Assembly: GCA_900316985.1 (NCBI GenBank)
Contig: ONFE01000026.1
Location: 1 to 38,009, forward strand
DNA from: an uncultured Prevotellaceae bacterium
GTDB lineage: Bacteria; Bacteroidota; Bacteroidia; Bacteroidales; Bacteroidaceae
Reading direction: 5' to 3'
DNA: 38,009 nt
Part shown: piece by piece, positions 9,891 to 18,388 of the stretch
Layout of the letters: each line of letters starts with the position of its first letter
How positions within the stretch are numbered: position 1 is the stretch's first letter
Notes under the pieces: generated by a model
What the model was told of the DNA's origin: nothing
Databases searched by the model: none
The model's input: the letters and a program-made list of their open reading frames with translations, nothing else
Translations under genes and position numbers: made by a program

Positions 9891-10664
9891 TTAGCCTGTC
9901 TTAGAGTGTTTCTGTATGATGGTCAACAATTGCTGTAGGTTGGCCTCACTGTTGGCGGCAATGATTCCTGATGGTTCGGTAAGTGGGGGAGTGTTGCCTT
10001 CAAGACCGGCAATTACTCCTCCTGCTTCCGTCACAATCAGAGAGGCAGCGGCATAGTCCCAGGGCGAAAGCAGGTACTCGAAGTATAGCTCCGTGCGTCC
10101 CATTGCCAGATAGCAGAGTTCCGGTGCAGCAGCTCCGAAACGTCTGATATCGTTACACTGCATGAAGGTTTCTTTAATAATCTCTGAACAGATATCGGCA
10201 TATTCTTTGTGATAGACAGGTAGGGCAGTACTCATAATTGCATCACCAAACTGACGGGAAGAAACGCTGATGGGTTTGTCGTTCAGAAAGGATCCCTGAC
10301 CTTTTACTGCCGAAAAGAGCTCCTCAGTGCGTGGCAGATAGACTACGGCCAGTTCCATCTCTTCATGGTGCTTCAGACCTACGCAAACAGCACATTGGTC
10401 GATACCACGACTATAGTTCGCAGTACCGTCGATGGGATCAATAATCCAGGTATATTCCTTACCCAGCAGATGACGGTCCTCTTCCTCACAGAGAAAACCG
10501 CTGTCAGGAAGAAGTATGGAAAGACCTTTCTTCAGAAAATTCTGAACAGCGAGGTCAGAAGATGTCACGATATTCGCAAATCCTTCCTTATGGGCTATCT
10601 CAAAGGTGTCAGTGAGCATCTCCTCCGATGCTTCCCTCACCAGTTTTTTTATGCTTTCTATCAT
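9891..10664 (-). CDS. Inositol monophosphatase family protein
   Basis: The product is 257 residues and carries the metal-binding motifs of Li+-sensitive Mg2+ phosphatases: EEED at 60-63, DPIDGTANY at 76-84, and the C-terminal WDYAAASLIVTEAGG. The family hydrolyses inositol monophosphates, 3',5'-bisphosphate nucleotides or related sugar phosphates, and the true substrate is not evident here. I start it at the ATG at 10664 because family alignment begins near MIESIKKL and the longer frame would reach into the upstream gene. It follows the sulfoxide reductase gene by 17 bp, probably in the same transcript. Confidence 0.85.
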   Translation of the reverse strand: MIESIKKLVREASEEMLTDTFEIAHKEGFANIVTSSDLAVQNFLKKGLSILLPDSGFLCEEEDRHLLGKEYTWIIDPIDGTANYSRGIDQCAVCVGLKHHEEMELAVVYLPRTEELFSAVKGQGSFLNDKPISVSSRQFGDAIMSTALPVYHKEYADICSEIIKETFMQCNDIRRFGAAAPELCYLAMGRTELYFEYLLSPWDYAAASLIVTEAGGVIAGLEGNTPPLTEPSGIIAANSEANLQQLLTIIQKHSKTG

Positions 10665-10681
10665 TCTTCTTTTTTTATATA

Positions 10682-11128
10682 TCAACCAAGCAGTGCTGTA
10701 ATCTGTTCCAGCCAATAGCGGTCTGTGGCGTCGAAGGAAGAAAGCTCGGTGCTGTCGATGTCTAAGACTGCGGTGACTTCTCCTGAGGCATTTTTGACGG
10801 GTACGACGATCTCCGACCGACTGAGGCTGCTACAGGCAATATGACCTGGGAACTGTTCCACATCGTCCACGATGATGGTCTCTGCGCGCTGCCAGGCTGT
10901 ACCGCAGACGCCTTTCCCATAAGGGATGCGGTAGCAAGCAACGCTTCCCTGGAAAGGACCAAGATGTAATTCGCTGCCATGGACAACGTAAAAGCCAACC
11001 CAGAAGAAAGACATTGCTTCACGAAGGGCTGCAGAAATATTGGCCATCACACTGACGGCATCGTCCTCACCCTCTATGAGGGCTTTGATTTGGGGCAATA
11101 GATTTTGGTATATGTGTTCTTTAGTCAT
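10682..11128 (-). CDS. msrC: Free methionine-(R)-sulfoxide reductase (GAF domain)
   Basis: The product is 148 residues, a single GAF domain. It keeps the three cysteines of fRMsr at 65, 75 and 99; the 10- and 24-residue spacing equals that of the E. coli enzyme (84, 94, 118). Surrounding motifs are GPFQGSVACYRIPYGKGVCGTAW and GHIACSSLSRSEIVVPV. It reduces free methionine-R-sulfoxide using thioredoxin, repairing oxidative damage. The start is the ATG at 11128. A TACCTTTG -7 box (minus strand) lies 24 bp upstream. It is the first gene of a two-gene unit with the phosphatase. Confidence 0.9.
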   Translation of the reverse strand: MTKEHIYQNLLPQIKALIEGEDDAVSVMANISAALREAMSFFWVGFYVVHGSELHLGPFQGSVACYRIPYGKGVCGTAWQRAETIIVDDVEQFPGHIACSSLSRSEIVVPVKNASGEVTAVLDIDSTELSSFDATDRYWLEQITALLG

Positions 11129-11151
11129 ATGGGATTTGTTTGATTTTGGTT

Positions 11152-11159
11152 CAAAGGTA
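11152..11159 (-). promoter_or_regulatory. -7 box for the msrC/phosphatase unit
   Basis: The minus strand reads TACCTTTG, matching TAnnTTTG. No good -33 TTTG is seen. Confidence 0.5.
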
Positions 11160-11277
11160 GGAAGAATAGGCAATTTCCTTGGTCATTATTACGTTAATTA
11201 TGTTTTATTTGTGCAAAAATAGGAAAAATAGACAATATCAGAGCGCAACAGGACATGAGAAATTGGATTATGTTGAG

Positions 11278-11285
11278 TAATTTTG
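11278..11285 (+). promoter_or_regulatory. -7 box for the DUF5686 gene
   Basis: TAATTTTG matches the -7 consensus 21 bp before the ATG at 11307. The -33 region is weak. Confidence 0.5.
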
Positions 11286-11306
11286 CAGTCTTGTTTATAA
11301 AGATTG

Positions 11307-13814
11307 ATGAAAAGATACATACTTTTTTTACTGTGGCTGTGTTGCTTCTGTCCGTTGTTGACAGAGGCACAGATCATGGGATATATCACCGATGCGGAGT
11401 CTGGCGATACGATTCCCTTTGCTACGGTTTCTTATAAGAACCTGAAGGTCCATAGTGTTGCGGATGCGGCAGGCCACTATCGGATAGCTCGTCATAATGG
11501 GCAACAGATAACGGTGACGGCGGTAGGCTATACGACACAGACAATTAGCATAAATAGCAGTACGTCCAACCATCTGGACGTGAAGATGAAGGCAGATACG
11601 CGGATGCTGCAGAATGTGACCGTAAAGACAAAACGACAACGTTACCGCCGTAAGGACAATCCGGCTGTGGAACTGATGCGTCGTGTGATCGCTGCCAAGA
11701 AAAAGCCAGGTATTTTCCGTCATGACAATTGCCATTGGACGCAGTATCAGAAGATTACGTTCTCTTTGAACGATATCACACAGAGGACGTTGGAAGGAAG
11801 GGTTTTTCAGAAGCATCCTTGGCTGGCCGAACAGGTAGAGTTCTCACCCTATACACAAAAGTATATTTTGCCGCTGAATATCAATGAGACAGTAACCAGC
11901 CATATCTATAGGAAGAATCCGAAGAATGAGCGGCATATAGTGATGGGGCAGACAAGTCAGGGCGTAAACCAGTTCTTTGAAACCGGTGATATTTTGGATA
12001 TCGCCATCAAGGACGTTTTCACTGACGTGGATATCTATGACGACCATGTGAGACTCTTGCAGTTTCCTTTCACATCGCCCATCGGCGACGATGCTATTTC
12101 CTTCTATCGTTATTATATTGCCGACACGGTTGCCGTGGACCGTGACTCGTGCTATCACTTGCAGTTTATGCCCAACAACCAGCAGGACTTCGGTTTCAGC
12201 GGTGACCTCTATATCCTGAAAGACAGTTCTCTCCATGTGAGGAAAGTGACGTTGCGCATACCGAAAAAGAGTGATGTGAACTTTGTGGACAATCTCTGCG
12301 TGGAACAGGAATATACGCAACTGCCCACGGGCGACTGGGTACTCTCGCAGGATGATATGTATGTAGAGATGAGTCTTGTGAAGAAGGTGGGACGCTTTCT
12401 GGTGGTGCGCAATACTCGCAATCAGGAATACGGTTTTGAGGAGATGCCAGCGCGCCTTTTCAAGGGGAAGCGCAAGGAGGTGGTGGAGTCGTCTGCCCGT
12501 ATGCGTGATGACAGTTTCTGGGAGAAATACCGTGCGATGGAACTGACGAAGGGTGAGAGCGGGATGGACGAATTCCAGCGGCGCATTATGAATCTGAAAG
12601 GTTTCAAGCCGGCAATCTTTGTGCTGAAAGCGCTCATCGAGAACTTCATGGAGACAGGCAAGCCTTCAAAAGTTGATATCGGTCCAGTAAACACGATATT
12701 TACTCATAACAGTATTGATGGCTTCCGCACGAGATTATCGGCGCAGAGTACTTCGAACTTGAATAAACATTGGTTCTTTCGCGGTTACTATGCTCATGGA
12801 TGGCATAGCAAGAAAAACTACTATTTGGGGGAGTTGATATACTCTTTCAATGAGAAGGACTATCTGCCCCGTGAGTTTCCCAAACGCGCCATCACCCTCA
12901 GCAGCAGTTACGATGTGTGTACGCCTACCGATCGCTTCCTACCTACCGACAAGGATAACTTCCTGGTGGCCCTTCGCTGGACAAAGATAGAGCGAATGAT
13001 GTTCTACAATCGTCAGCAGGTAACCTTCGAATGGGAGACGGAGAACGGCTTCAAGTTCACCACAGGGCTAAAGACCGAGGAAAACGAAATCTTAGGCGAC
13101 TGGGCGGAGGAGCATCTGAAACTGAACGATCCCAATCCGCTGAAGTTCCGCAACACAGAACTGACGGCTCGCGTGTTCTTTGCACCTGGTGAGACCTACA
13201 TTAATACAAAGCAACGCCGTTTGACCATCAATTTCGATAAACCGACCTTTGAGATAGCCCATACTGTGGGCTTCAAGAACTTCCTGGGCTCAGACTACAC
13301 ACACAACTATACGGAAGCCACTATCTACAAACGTTTCTGGATGCCTCATAACTGGGGAAAGGTGGACTGTTTCCTGAAGGGAGGCGTGGAATGGAATAAG
13401 GTTCCGTATTATATGCTGTTGGTGCCTGCTTCCAATCTGTCGTATATTTCCGAGCGGGAGACCTTCAACCTTATAAACAATATGGAGTTCTTGAATGACC
13501 GCTTCGCCTCACTGATGGTGGGCTGGGATTTGAACGGTAAGATCCTGAATCGCATGCCGTTGCTGAGAAAACTGAAATGGCGCGAGTTTATAGGCGTGAG
13601 CTGCCTTTGGGGTGATCTTTCTGAGAAGAATCGCACGGAACTTCCTGCCAGTATGTATATGATGGACAGCAAGAAACCGTATGTGGAATTGCGTCTGGGC
13701 ATTCACAATATCTTCAAACTTGTCCACGTGGAATATGTAAGGCGCTTGACTTATATGGATCTCCCCACAGCTAAGCGTGATGGATTCCGCTTTTATGTGA
13801 GGATGACATTCTGA
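11307..13814 (+). CDS. DUF5686 / carboxypeptidase-regulatory-like outer membrane protein
   Basis: The product is 835 residues. It has a signal peptide (cut near LTEAQ), a carboxypeptidase D regulatory-like domain (about residues 23-100, MGYITDAESGDTIPFATVSYKNL), a basic linker, then the DUF5686 region. The second half is rich in alternating hydrophobic/aromatic strands and ends in Phe (RFYVRMTF), as expected for an outer-membrane barrel. The family is widespread in Bacteroidota and its function is not established; the N-terminal domain resembles that of SusC/TonB receptors, but I see no TonB box or plug domain. It is transcribed alone, facing folE, with a shared terminator in between. Confidence 0.8.
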   Translation: MKRYILFLLWLCCFCPLLTEAQIMGYITDAESGDTIPFATVSYKNLKVHSVADAAGHYRIARHNGQQITVTAVGYTTQTISINSSTSNHLDVKMKADTRMLQNVTVKTKRQRYRRKDNPAVELMRRVIAAKKKPGIFRHDNCHWTQYQKITFSLNDITQRTLEGRVFQKHPWLAEQVEFSPYTQKYILPLNINETVTSHIYRKNPKNERHIVMGQTSQGVNQFFETGDILDIAIKDVFTDVDIYDDHVRLLQFPFTSPIGDDAISFYRYYIADTVAVDRDSCYHLQFMPNNQQDFGFSGDLYILKDSSLHVRKVTLRIPKKSDVNFVDNLCVEQEYTQLPTGDWVLSQDDMYVEMSLVKKVGRFLVVRNTRNQEYGFEEMPARLFKGKRKEVVESSARMRDDSFWEKYRAMELTKGESGMDEFQRRIMNLKGFKPAIFVLKALIENFMETGKPSKVDIGPVNTIFTHNSIDGFRTRLSAQSTSNLNKHWFFRGYYAHGWHSKKNYYLGELIYSFNEKDYLPREFPKRAITLSSSYDVCTPTDRFLPTDKDNFLVALRWTKIERMMFYNRQQVTFEWETENGFKFTTGLKTEENEILGDWAEEHLKLNDPNPLKFRNTELTARVFFAPGETYINTKQRRLTINFDKPTFEIAHTVGFKNFLGSDYTHNYTEATIYKRFWMPHNWGKVDCFLKGGVEWNKVPYYMLLVPASNLSYISERETFNLINNMEFLNDRFASLMVGWDLNGKILNRMPLLRKLKWREFIGVSCLWGDLSEKNRTELPASMYMMDSKKPYVELRLGIHNIFKLVHVEYVRRLTYMDLPTAKRDGFRFYVRMTF

Positions 13815-13827
13815 TTAACGAAATAAA

Positions 13828-13867
13828 AAAGATGGCTCCGTGTCTCAGAAAACACGGAGCCATCTTT
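13828..13867. terminator. Bidirectional terminator between convergent genes
   Basis: A perfect 16-bp stem (13828-13843 with 13852-13867, 8-nt loop) lies between the stop codons of the DUF5686 gene (plus) and folE (minus). An A-run on its left arm gives a U-run to minus-strand transcripts. Confidence 0.85.
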
Positions 13868-13882
13868 ATGCTTAATTGTAAT

Positions 13883-14476
13883 TCAAATCCGTTTGCTCTC
13901 GCCTCGAAGGAGGTTCATAAACTCTTCACGGGTCTTTGCCTGATTGAAGGCACCGCTGAAATCGGAAGTAGTGGTGATGGAGTTCTGCTTTTCCACGCCA
14001 CGCATCTGCATACACATATGCTTAGCTTCGATGACGACCATGGTTCCCATGGGATGGAGCGTCTGCTGGATGCAGTCCTTAATCTGCTGTGTCATACGCT
14101 CCTGTACCTGCAGGCGGTGGCTGTAGATATCCACCACACGGGCAATCTTGCTGAGACCGGTGATGTAGCCATTGGGAATGTAAGCCACATGAACTTTGCC
14201 GTAAAAGGGGAGCATATGGTGTTCGCACATCGAGAAGAAGTCAATGTCTTTGACAATGACCATCTGACTGTATTTTTCCTCAAAAAGGGCATCGGTGAGC
14301 ACCTTATGTGCATCTTGTGAATAGCCACGGGTGAGAATCTGCATAGCCTTAGCTACGCGCATAGGTGTCTTTTGGAGTCCTTCGCGCTGAGGGTCTTCTC
14401 CAAGAAGCCCCAAGATGTCTTTATAGTGAACCGCGAGTTCATCGAGTCCGTCGCGGAATTCTGTTTCTGGATTCAT
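13883..14476 (-). CDS. folE: GTP cyclohydrolase I
   Basis: The product is 197 residues and catalyses GTP to 7,8-dihydroneopterin triphosphate, the first step of tetrahydrofolate synthesis. The zinc ligands Cys84, His87 (in CEHH) and Cys155 have the same spacing as the E. coli enzyme (110, 113, 181). Other family blocks are [32 protein letters not shown] and [20 protein letters not shown]. Its ATG lies 3 bp beyond the stop of the SPOR gene, so it is the last gene of a co-transcribed cluster. Confidence 0.95.
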   Translation of the reverse strand: MNPETEFRDGLDELAVHYKDILGLLGEDPQREGLQKTPMRVAKAMQILTRGYSQDAHKVLTDALFEEKYSQMVIVKDIDFFSMCEHHMLPFYGKVHVAYIPNGYITGLSKIARVVDIYSHRLQVQERMTQQIKDCIQQTLHPMGTMVVIEAKHMCMQMRGVEKQNSITTTSDFSGAFNQAKTREEFMNLLRGESKRI

Positions 14477-14479
14477 AAC

Positions 14480-15169
14480 TTAATATTGTACAGTGATTTT
14501 TCCTTTCACAATGCACGCTTGCGGATAACCGAGCGCTTTCACTTTCTTGAGCAGTTTGGCAGCTTCATTGTAGGTCTTGTAGTTGCCCATACGGCAGATC
14601 CATCTGGGTGAATAGAAATGCACATAGATAGGCTGCTCGGGGAAGGCGTTCTTCAGTTTTCCGCCCGCCTGTTCTGCCTTCACACGGTCGGCACGGGTGT
14701 TACCTCCAGCAAAGGCCTGAATGCGATAGCCAGTCACCTTTTGCGCATTGCGCATCACCTTCTTACGGGTGTCCACTATCGTGGTGCCGTCTTCGGTGGT
14801 GATATTGTTGTTTTCGAAGCCAATCACCTTGCGCTTCTTGGGTTCCTCACGCTCTTCAGGAATGGTGTCCTTCGGCGTAGTCGTGGAACTGTCACCCACT
14901 GCACCGGTAGCAGGCTTTATGGGTGTTTGTTCAGTCTTGTTGTCCTGTGGTTTGGCTGGAGAAGTGGTCACCTCACTCTGGGGCTTGCCGTTGACGAGCT
15001 CGGTGATTTCTGGTGACTGTGTGACGGTCACCGTGCCCTGTCCTGCTTTCTGCTGCTGCAAGTGGTCCAGGAACTTCTGGGCCTGTACAGGTAAGGGCAA
15101 AAAGGTAAAAAGGTAAAAAGGTAAAACCCAGATGACCTTTTTAATCAAATTGTTTAAATATTTGTTCAT
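14480..15169 (-). CDS. SPOR domain secreted protein with repeat-encoded signal peptide
   Basis: The product is 229 residues: a signal peptide (VLPFYLFTFLPLPVQAQ), a Pro/Thr/Ser/Lys-rich linker of about 100 residues, and a C-terminal SPOR domain (about residues 148-229, GYRIQAFAGGNTRADRVKAE) that in characterised relatives binds denuded septal peptidoglycan. It lies between tpiA and folE, as in other Bacteroidales as I recall. The signal-peptide hydrophobic core is encoded by three tandem copies of an 8-nt unit (15099-15122). Because 8 is not a multiple of 3, copy-number change would shift the frame. In the present sequence the frame is open. Confidence 0.8.
   Translation of the reverse strand: MNKYLNNLIKKVIWVLPFYLFTFLPLPVQAQKFLDHLQQQKAGQGTVTVTQSPEITELVNGKPQSEVTTSPAKPQDNKTEQTPIKPATGAVGDSSTTTPKDTIPEEREEPKKRKVIGFENNNITTEDGTTIVDTRKKVMRNAQKVTGYRIQAFAGGNTRADRVKAEQAGGKLKNAFPEQPIYVHFYSPRWICRMGNYKTYNEAAKLLKKVKALGYPQACIVKGKITVQY
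15099..15126. repeat. 8-nt tandem repeat, 3.5 copies, inside SPOR signal peptide
   Basis: AAAAAGGT occurs at 15099-15106, 15107-15114 and 15115-15122 and is followed by AAAA. It encodes part of the signal peptide of the minus-strand SPOR gene. The part 15105-15119 is an exact 15-bp inverted match to TTTTTACCTTTTTAC at 15196-15210, placing the SPOR start codon (15169) in the loop of a possible mRNA hairpin. Confidence 0.85.
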
Positions 15170-15217
15170 AAGCCTATGTTTTTTACATTTCTACTTTTTT
15201 ACCTTTTTACTATTGTA

Positions 15218-15979
15218 TTATTTCTTCCAAGCGTCGATGATACCCTTGAAGTCAGCGCACTTCAGAGAAGCACCGCCGATGAGGCCACCGTCGATATCGG
15301 GCTTGGCAAAGAGTTCTGGAGCATTGCTGGCCTTGCAGGAGCCACCGTAGAGGATGGTAGTGTCATCGGCTACAGCCTGACCGTACTTCTCAGCGATGAT
15401 GCTACGGATATAGGCATGGATTTCCTCAGCCTGCTCGGCAGTGGCGGTCTTACCGGTACCGATGGCCCAGATTGGCTCGTAGGCGATGACAATCTTACGG
15501 AAGTCTTCCTCAGAGAGGTTGAAAACACTTCCCTCAAGTTCTGCCTTTACCACTTCGTTCTGTTTACCGGCTTCGCGCTCAGCCAGACTCTCACCAATGC
15601 AGAAGATGACCTTCAGGTCGTTTTTCTGGGCGAGCAGTACTTTCTCCTTCAGGATTTCGGGAGTCTCCTTGTAGTATTCGCGGCGCTCTGAGTGGCCGAG
15701 GATTACATACTGTGCACCGGTGCTCTTTACCATCTCGGCAGAAACTTCACCAGTGAAAGCGCCTTTTTCCTTGTCGGCGCAGTTCTCAGCACCCAGACCG
15801 ATGATGTCCTGGTCAAGGAACTGTGCGATACTGGCCAGGTGGATAAACGGTGTGCAGATTACTACACCACAGTTGGGCTTGTCTGCCTTGAGTGTCTCGT
15901 TCAGCTCCTTGGCAAGAGCGATACCGTCCTGCAGGTTCATGTTCATTTTCCAGTTACCTGCTACAATTTTTTTTCTCAT
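15218..15979 (-). CDS. tpiA: Triosephosphate isomerase (module, possible independent start)
   Basis: A complete 253-residue enzyme, the normal length, that interconverts dihydroxyacetone phosphate and glyceraldehyde 3-phosphate in glycolysis. Visible are the phosphate-site AGNWKMN (Lys11), the electrophile in ILGHSERRE, the catalytic Glu in [11 protein letters not shown], the flexible loop, and the C-terminal [13 protein letters not shown] and [11 protein letters not shown]. The candidate start is the ATG at 15979, preceded by an A-rich stretch typical of Bacteroidota initiation regions and followed by a run of eight A. The upstream membrane-protein frame runs through this ATG without a stop. 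If only this start is used, the upstream protein has no end of its own. Confidence 0.85.
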   Translation of the reverse strand: MRKKIVAGNWKMNMNLQDGIALAKELNETLKADKPNCGVVICTPFIHLASIAQFLDQDIIGLGAENCADKEKGAFTGEVSAEMVKSTGAQYVILGHSERREYYKETPEILKEKVLLAQKNDLKVIFCIGESLAEREAGKQNEVVKAELEGSVFNLSEEDFRKIVIAYEPIWAIGTGKTATAEQAEEIHAYIRSIIAEKYGQAVADDTTILYGGSCKASNAPELFAKPDIDGGLIGGASLKCADFKGIIDAWKK

Positions 15980-17263
15980 TTTCTTTTTCTTTAAATGTTT
16001 ATATAAACTGCTGTTTTGTTGTTTGTTTCTGAACCATTTCGTCCATGCAAAGAGGCGGTCTGCCAGTGTGAGGATGAGCAAAGGCAATGCAAACCATAGG
16101 AAGATCGTGAGCAGCTTGGCAGGTACTGAGTCTTCCGGCATCTGCCCCAATGTACTCTTTTCCAGAGGCAAGCTTTCCTTCGGCAGTCGATTGTGACTCC
16201 ATTTACGGATAATGGTACCGTCCTTTAGCAGCAGGAGCCCAGGATTGCTTCGGATGATGGTCTTCAGCGTGGTCTCATCAGTGAGGTAGAAAGGATATTC
16301 TGCTCCAGTGACGTCACGCCAATGCTGGATTCCTTTTTCACTACTTGCCGTGAGGCAGAGGAAAGGGTAGTTGTGCTCCAAGGCATACTCGTAAATCTGG
16401 TCAATCTCTCCGAAGTTGCTGTCATCGGCATTTTCCAGATGGGGAGAAATGAGCAGGAAGGTATATCCTTCTCGGCTGAGCACTTCTTCAGTGAGATCTT
16501 CCCCCTCGGTCGTCTGGATGGAGAAATCGTGGATGGGAGGCACGTAGCCTTCTTTGACTTGCACGTTCTTCTGGTCGATGAACGTCCAGGTGGAGTCGGG
16601 GTATTCCTCGAGTGAGAACTCCCGCCGTTCTCCGTCTTTCTCCATGATGAAAGTTGTTTCAAACTCGGGCTGTTCAGCCCCTTCGGGAATCTCCATTCCC
16701 TTTTGTATATTGGCTCCCACGTGGTAAGGGCGGAAGTCGAATAGTGGTAGCGCCCACAGGCTCCAGATACTGGAAGCCAAAATGAATAGCACCGTATAGT
16801 TCACCACAATCCACTGGTTGGAGTGGCTGATGAAGCGCATCATCATCAGAGGTTGCCAAGCAATGACCGCCGTACAGGCAAGCAATATGATGTTCTTGAG
16901 CAGCGTCTGACCGTTAGTGAGCTGGATGGCATCGCCAAAGCATCCGCAGTCGCTTACCGGGTTGGCTATCCAAAGCCAGAGCGTAATCAGCGTCATCACC
17001 ACCATGAAGGCAAAGGAAATCTTGGAAGCCGACCGCCTGTGGATGGCGAAGAGCAGGAAGATTCCGAGGCAGAACTCCGTGGCAGAGAGCAGCACAGAGG
17101 TGCCTAAGGTGACGATGGATGGCACGTGTTGTGCCAGTGAGAGCGCTTCAAGATAGTCTTCTATCTTATATTGGGTGCCCAGAGGGTCGATAGCCTTCAC
17201 GAAGCCGCTGAAGATGAATGTCAGCGCCACTACGATCCTGCATATGTTGACCAGCCACTTCAC
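15218..17263 (-). CDS. BT_3928-type DoxX/thioredoxin-like membrane protein fused in frame to triosephosphate isomerase
   Basis: One uninterrupted frame of 681 residues. Residues 1-428 form a DoxX/MauE-like membrane part (several helices from residue 5, with CGCFGD after the third), a periplasmic thioredoxin-like domain without a CxxC ([21 protein letters not shown] ... [14 protein letters not shown]), one more helix ([22 protein letters not shown]) and a basic tail ending KHLKKKK. The next codon is the normal Met of triosephosphate isomerase, and no stop separates them. In other Bacteroidales, as I recall, these are two adjacent genes. Either a tail-anchored fusion is made or tpiA is started internally in the A-rich tract. 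The frame begins 13 bp after the DUF1599 gene. Confidence 0.75.
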   Translation of the reverse strand: MKWLVNICRIVVALTFIFSGFVKAIDPLGTQYKIEDYLEALSLAQHVPSIVTLGTSVLLSATEFCLGIFLLFAIHRRSASKISFAFMVVMTLITLWLWIANPVSDCGCFGDAIQLTNGQTLLKNIILLACTAVIAWQPLMMMRFISHSNQWIVVNYTVLFILASSIWSLWALPLFDFRPYHVGANIQKGMEIPEGAEQPEFETTFIMEKDGERREFSLEEYPDSTWTFIDQKNVQVKEGYVPPIHDFSIQTTEGEDLTEEVLSREGYTFLLISPHLENADDSNFGEIDQIYEYALEHNYPFLCLTASSEKGIQHWRDVTGAEYPFYLTDETTLKTIIRSNPGLLLLKDGTIIRKWSHNRLPKESLPLEKSTLGQMPEDSVPAKLLTIFLWFALPLLILTLADRLFAWTKWFRNKQQNSSLYKHLKKKKMRKKIVAGNWKMNMNLQDGIALAKELNETLKADKPNCGVVICTPFIHLASIAQFLDQDIIGLGAENCADKEKGAFTGEVSAEMVKSTGAQYVILGHSERREYYKETPEILKEKVLLAQKNDLKVIFCIGESLAEREAGKQNEVVKAELEGSVFNLSEEDFRKIVIAYEPIWAIGTGKTATAEQAEEIHAYIRSIIAEKYGQAVADDTTILYGGSCKASNAPELFAKPDIDGGLIGGASLKCADFKGIIDAWKK

Positions 17264-17276
17264 GGAGATTATGCTT

Positions 17277-17828
17277 TTACCACTCCGTTAACTTGATGAC
17301 TCCGAACACCGCATAGTTGATGATGTCCATATAGTTGGAATCGATGCCTTCGCTGACAAGCGTTTCGCCCTGCAGGTCCTCAATCTCCTTCACGCGTTGT
17401 ATTTTAGTGAGGATGAAGTCTGTGTAGGAGCTTACGCGCATGGAGCGCCATGCCTCATCATAGTCGTGGTTTTTCTTCAGCATCAGTTCCAGAGCCTCTT
17501 TGGCGTGTTTGTCGTAGAGTTCCATTGCTTCGCTGGGCGTGATATCTACCACGTCCTTATAGCCCTTTTCCAACTGGATGAGTCCAACGATGCCATAGTT
17601 AATCAGGGCAACAAACTCCGGCCGAATGCCTTCACCCACCAGAGATTCCTTTTTGATCTCCAGCGAGCGGATACGTTTGGCTTTGATGAAGAGTTGGTCG
17701 GTAAGTGATGACGGACGGAGGATGCGCCACGAGGCACCGTAGTCGTGCAACTTCTTCTCAAAGAGGGCACGACACTCAGCCATCACCTTCATGAACTGTT
17801 GTTCAGTGTTCTGCTTTTCTGTTGCCAT
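17277..17828 (-). CDS. DUF1599 domain-containing protein
   Basis: The product is 183 residues made of two tandem copies of one unit. Copy one has [20 protein letters not shown] and [25 protein letters not shown]; copy two has [20 protein letters not shown] and [27 protein letters not shown]1599 is an uncharacterised, mostly Bacteroidota family. There is no signal peptide, so it is probably cytoplasmic. It is the first gene of the cluster leading to DoxX-like/tpiA/SPOR/folE and has its own promoter at 17853-17883. Confidence 0.85.
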   Translation of the reverse strand: MATEKQNTEQQFMKVMAECRALFEKKLHDYGASWRILRPSSLTDQLFIKAKRIRSLEIKKESLVGEGIRPEFVALINYGIVGLIQLEKGYKDVVDITPSEAMELYDKHAKEALELMLKKNHDYDEAWRSMRVSSYTDFILTKIQRVKEIEDLQGETLVSEGIDSNYMDIINYAVFGVIKLTEW

Positions 17829-17852
17829 GAGTCGATTCTATATAAATCGTTG

Positions 17853-17883
17853 CAAAATTAATCATTTTTAATGAGACAGCAAA
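17853..17883 (-). promoter_or_regulatory. Promoter of the DUF1599-tpiA-folE cluster
   Basis: The minus strand has TTTG (plus-strand 17880-17883), a 19-bp spacer and TAATTTTG (17853-17860), with the ATG 25 bp further on. Confidence 0.7.
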
Positions 17884-17893
17884 AAAAAACTAA

Positions 17894-18295
17894 CTATTTT
17901 GCGGTTTTAGGGCTTTCTGCGGCCTTTTTTCTGTCTGATGCCTTGGTATTGACCTCGTCGAGTTTACGGTGGAGGAACCTTACACGGGCACACTGCGTGT
18001 CGAATTTTACCTGTAGGGAATCCCTATGCAATCGTAAGGCTGCATGCTCGTTGAGTTCCTGCTCTGTGAGTTTCAAAGCTTGCCTGTGGGTTTCGACGAT
18101 TGCTGAGAGTGAATCGTAGCGATGGCAAGCCTGCTGCAATTCCGTATCAAGCATCGGAATATCTCGCTCTGCTGCTTTAATCATAGAGTCAATCCGCTGC
18201 GCCTTCAGTTCCCCGTAGGTGGGGCGCTTGGACTTTGGATTGCAGGCACATAGCAGACATGCGCTAGATATTATAATCAGTAAATATGATTTCAT
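17894..18295 (-). CDS. Small coiled-coil lipoprotein of unknown function
   Basis: The product is 133 residues: a lipoprotein signal (CLLCAC), then a charged alpha-helical region rich in Gln, Leu, Glu and Arg with heptad-like spacing (about residues 45-115), ending in a Lys-rich tail. I do not recognise a family; similar short helical lipoproteins are common in Bacteroidales. The start at 18295 is chosen because it begins the signal peptide (MKSYLLIIISS); the longer frame overlaps the promoter. It diverges from the CCA nucleotidyltransferase gene. Confidence 0.65.
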   Translation of the reverse strand: MKSYLLIIISSACLLCACNPKSKRPTYGELKAQRIDSMIKAAERDIPMLDTELQQACHRYDSLSAIVETHRQALKLTEQELNEHAALRLHRDSLQVKFDTQCARVRFLHRKLDEVNTKASDRKKAAESPKTAK

Positions 18296-18300
18296 GGGTG

Positions 18301-18331
18301 CAAAAGTACGGAAAATCACTTGAAAAGCAAA
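18301..18331 (-). promoter_or_regulatory. Promoter of the small lipoprotein gene
   Basis: The minus strand has TTTG (plus-strand 18328-18331), a 19-bp spacer and TACTTTTG (18301-18308). The -7 box lies only 5 bp before the chosen ATG, so the leader would be extremely short. Confidence 0.6.
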
Positions 18332-18337
18332 ATTTTA

Positions 18338-18369
18338 TTTGCATTTGTGTTCGTTTTTCTGTAACTTTG
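18338..18369 (+). promoter_or_regulatory. Promoter of the CCA nucleotidyltransferase gene
   Basis: TTTG (18338-18341), a 20-bp spacer and TAACTTTG (18362-18369) match the consensus; the ATG is at 18389. Confidence 0.8.
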
Positions 18370-18388
18370 CAGCCGCAAAAGGAAAGGT

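Noticed and set aside
9877-9920. ATCATACAG/CTGTATGAT inverted repeat as terminator of the GH3 gene
   Set aside because: The loop is 26 nt, there is no U-run, and one arm lies inside the phosphatase coding region; support is too weak.
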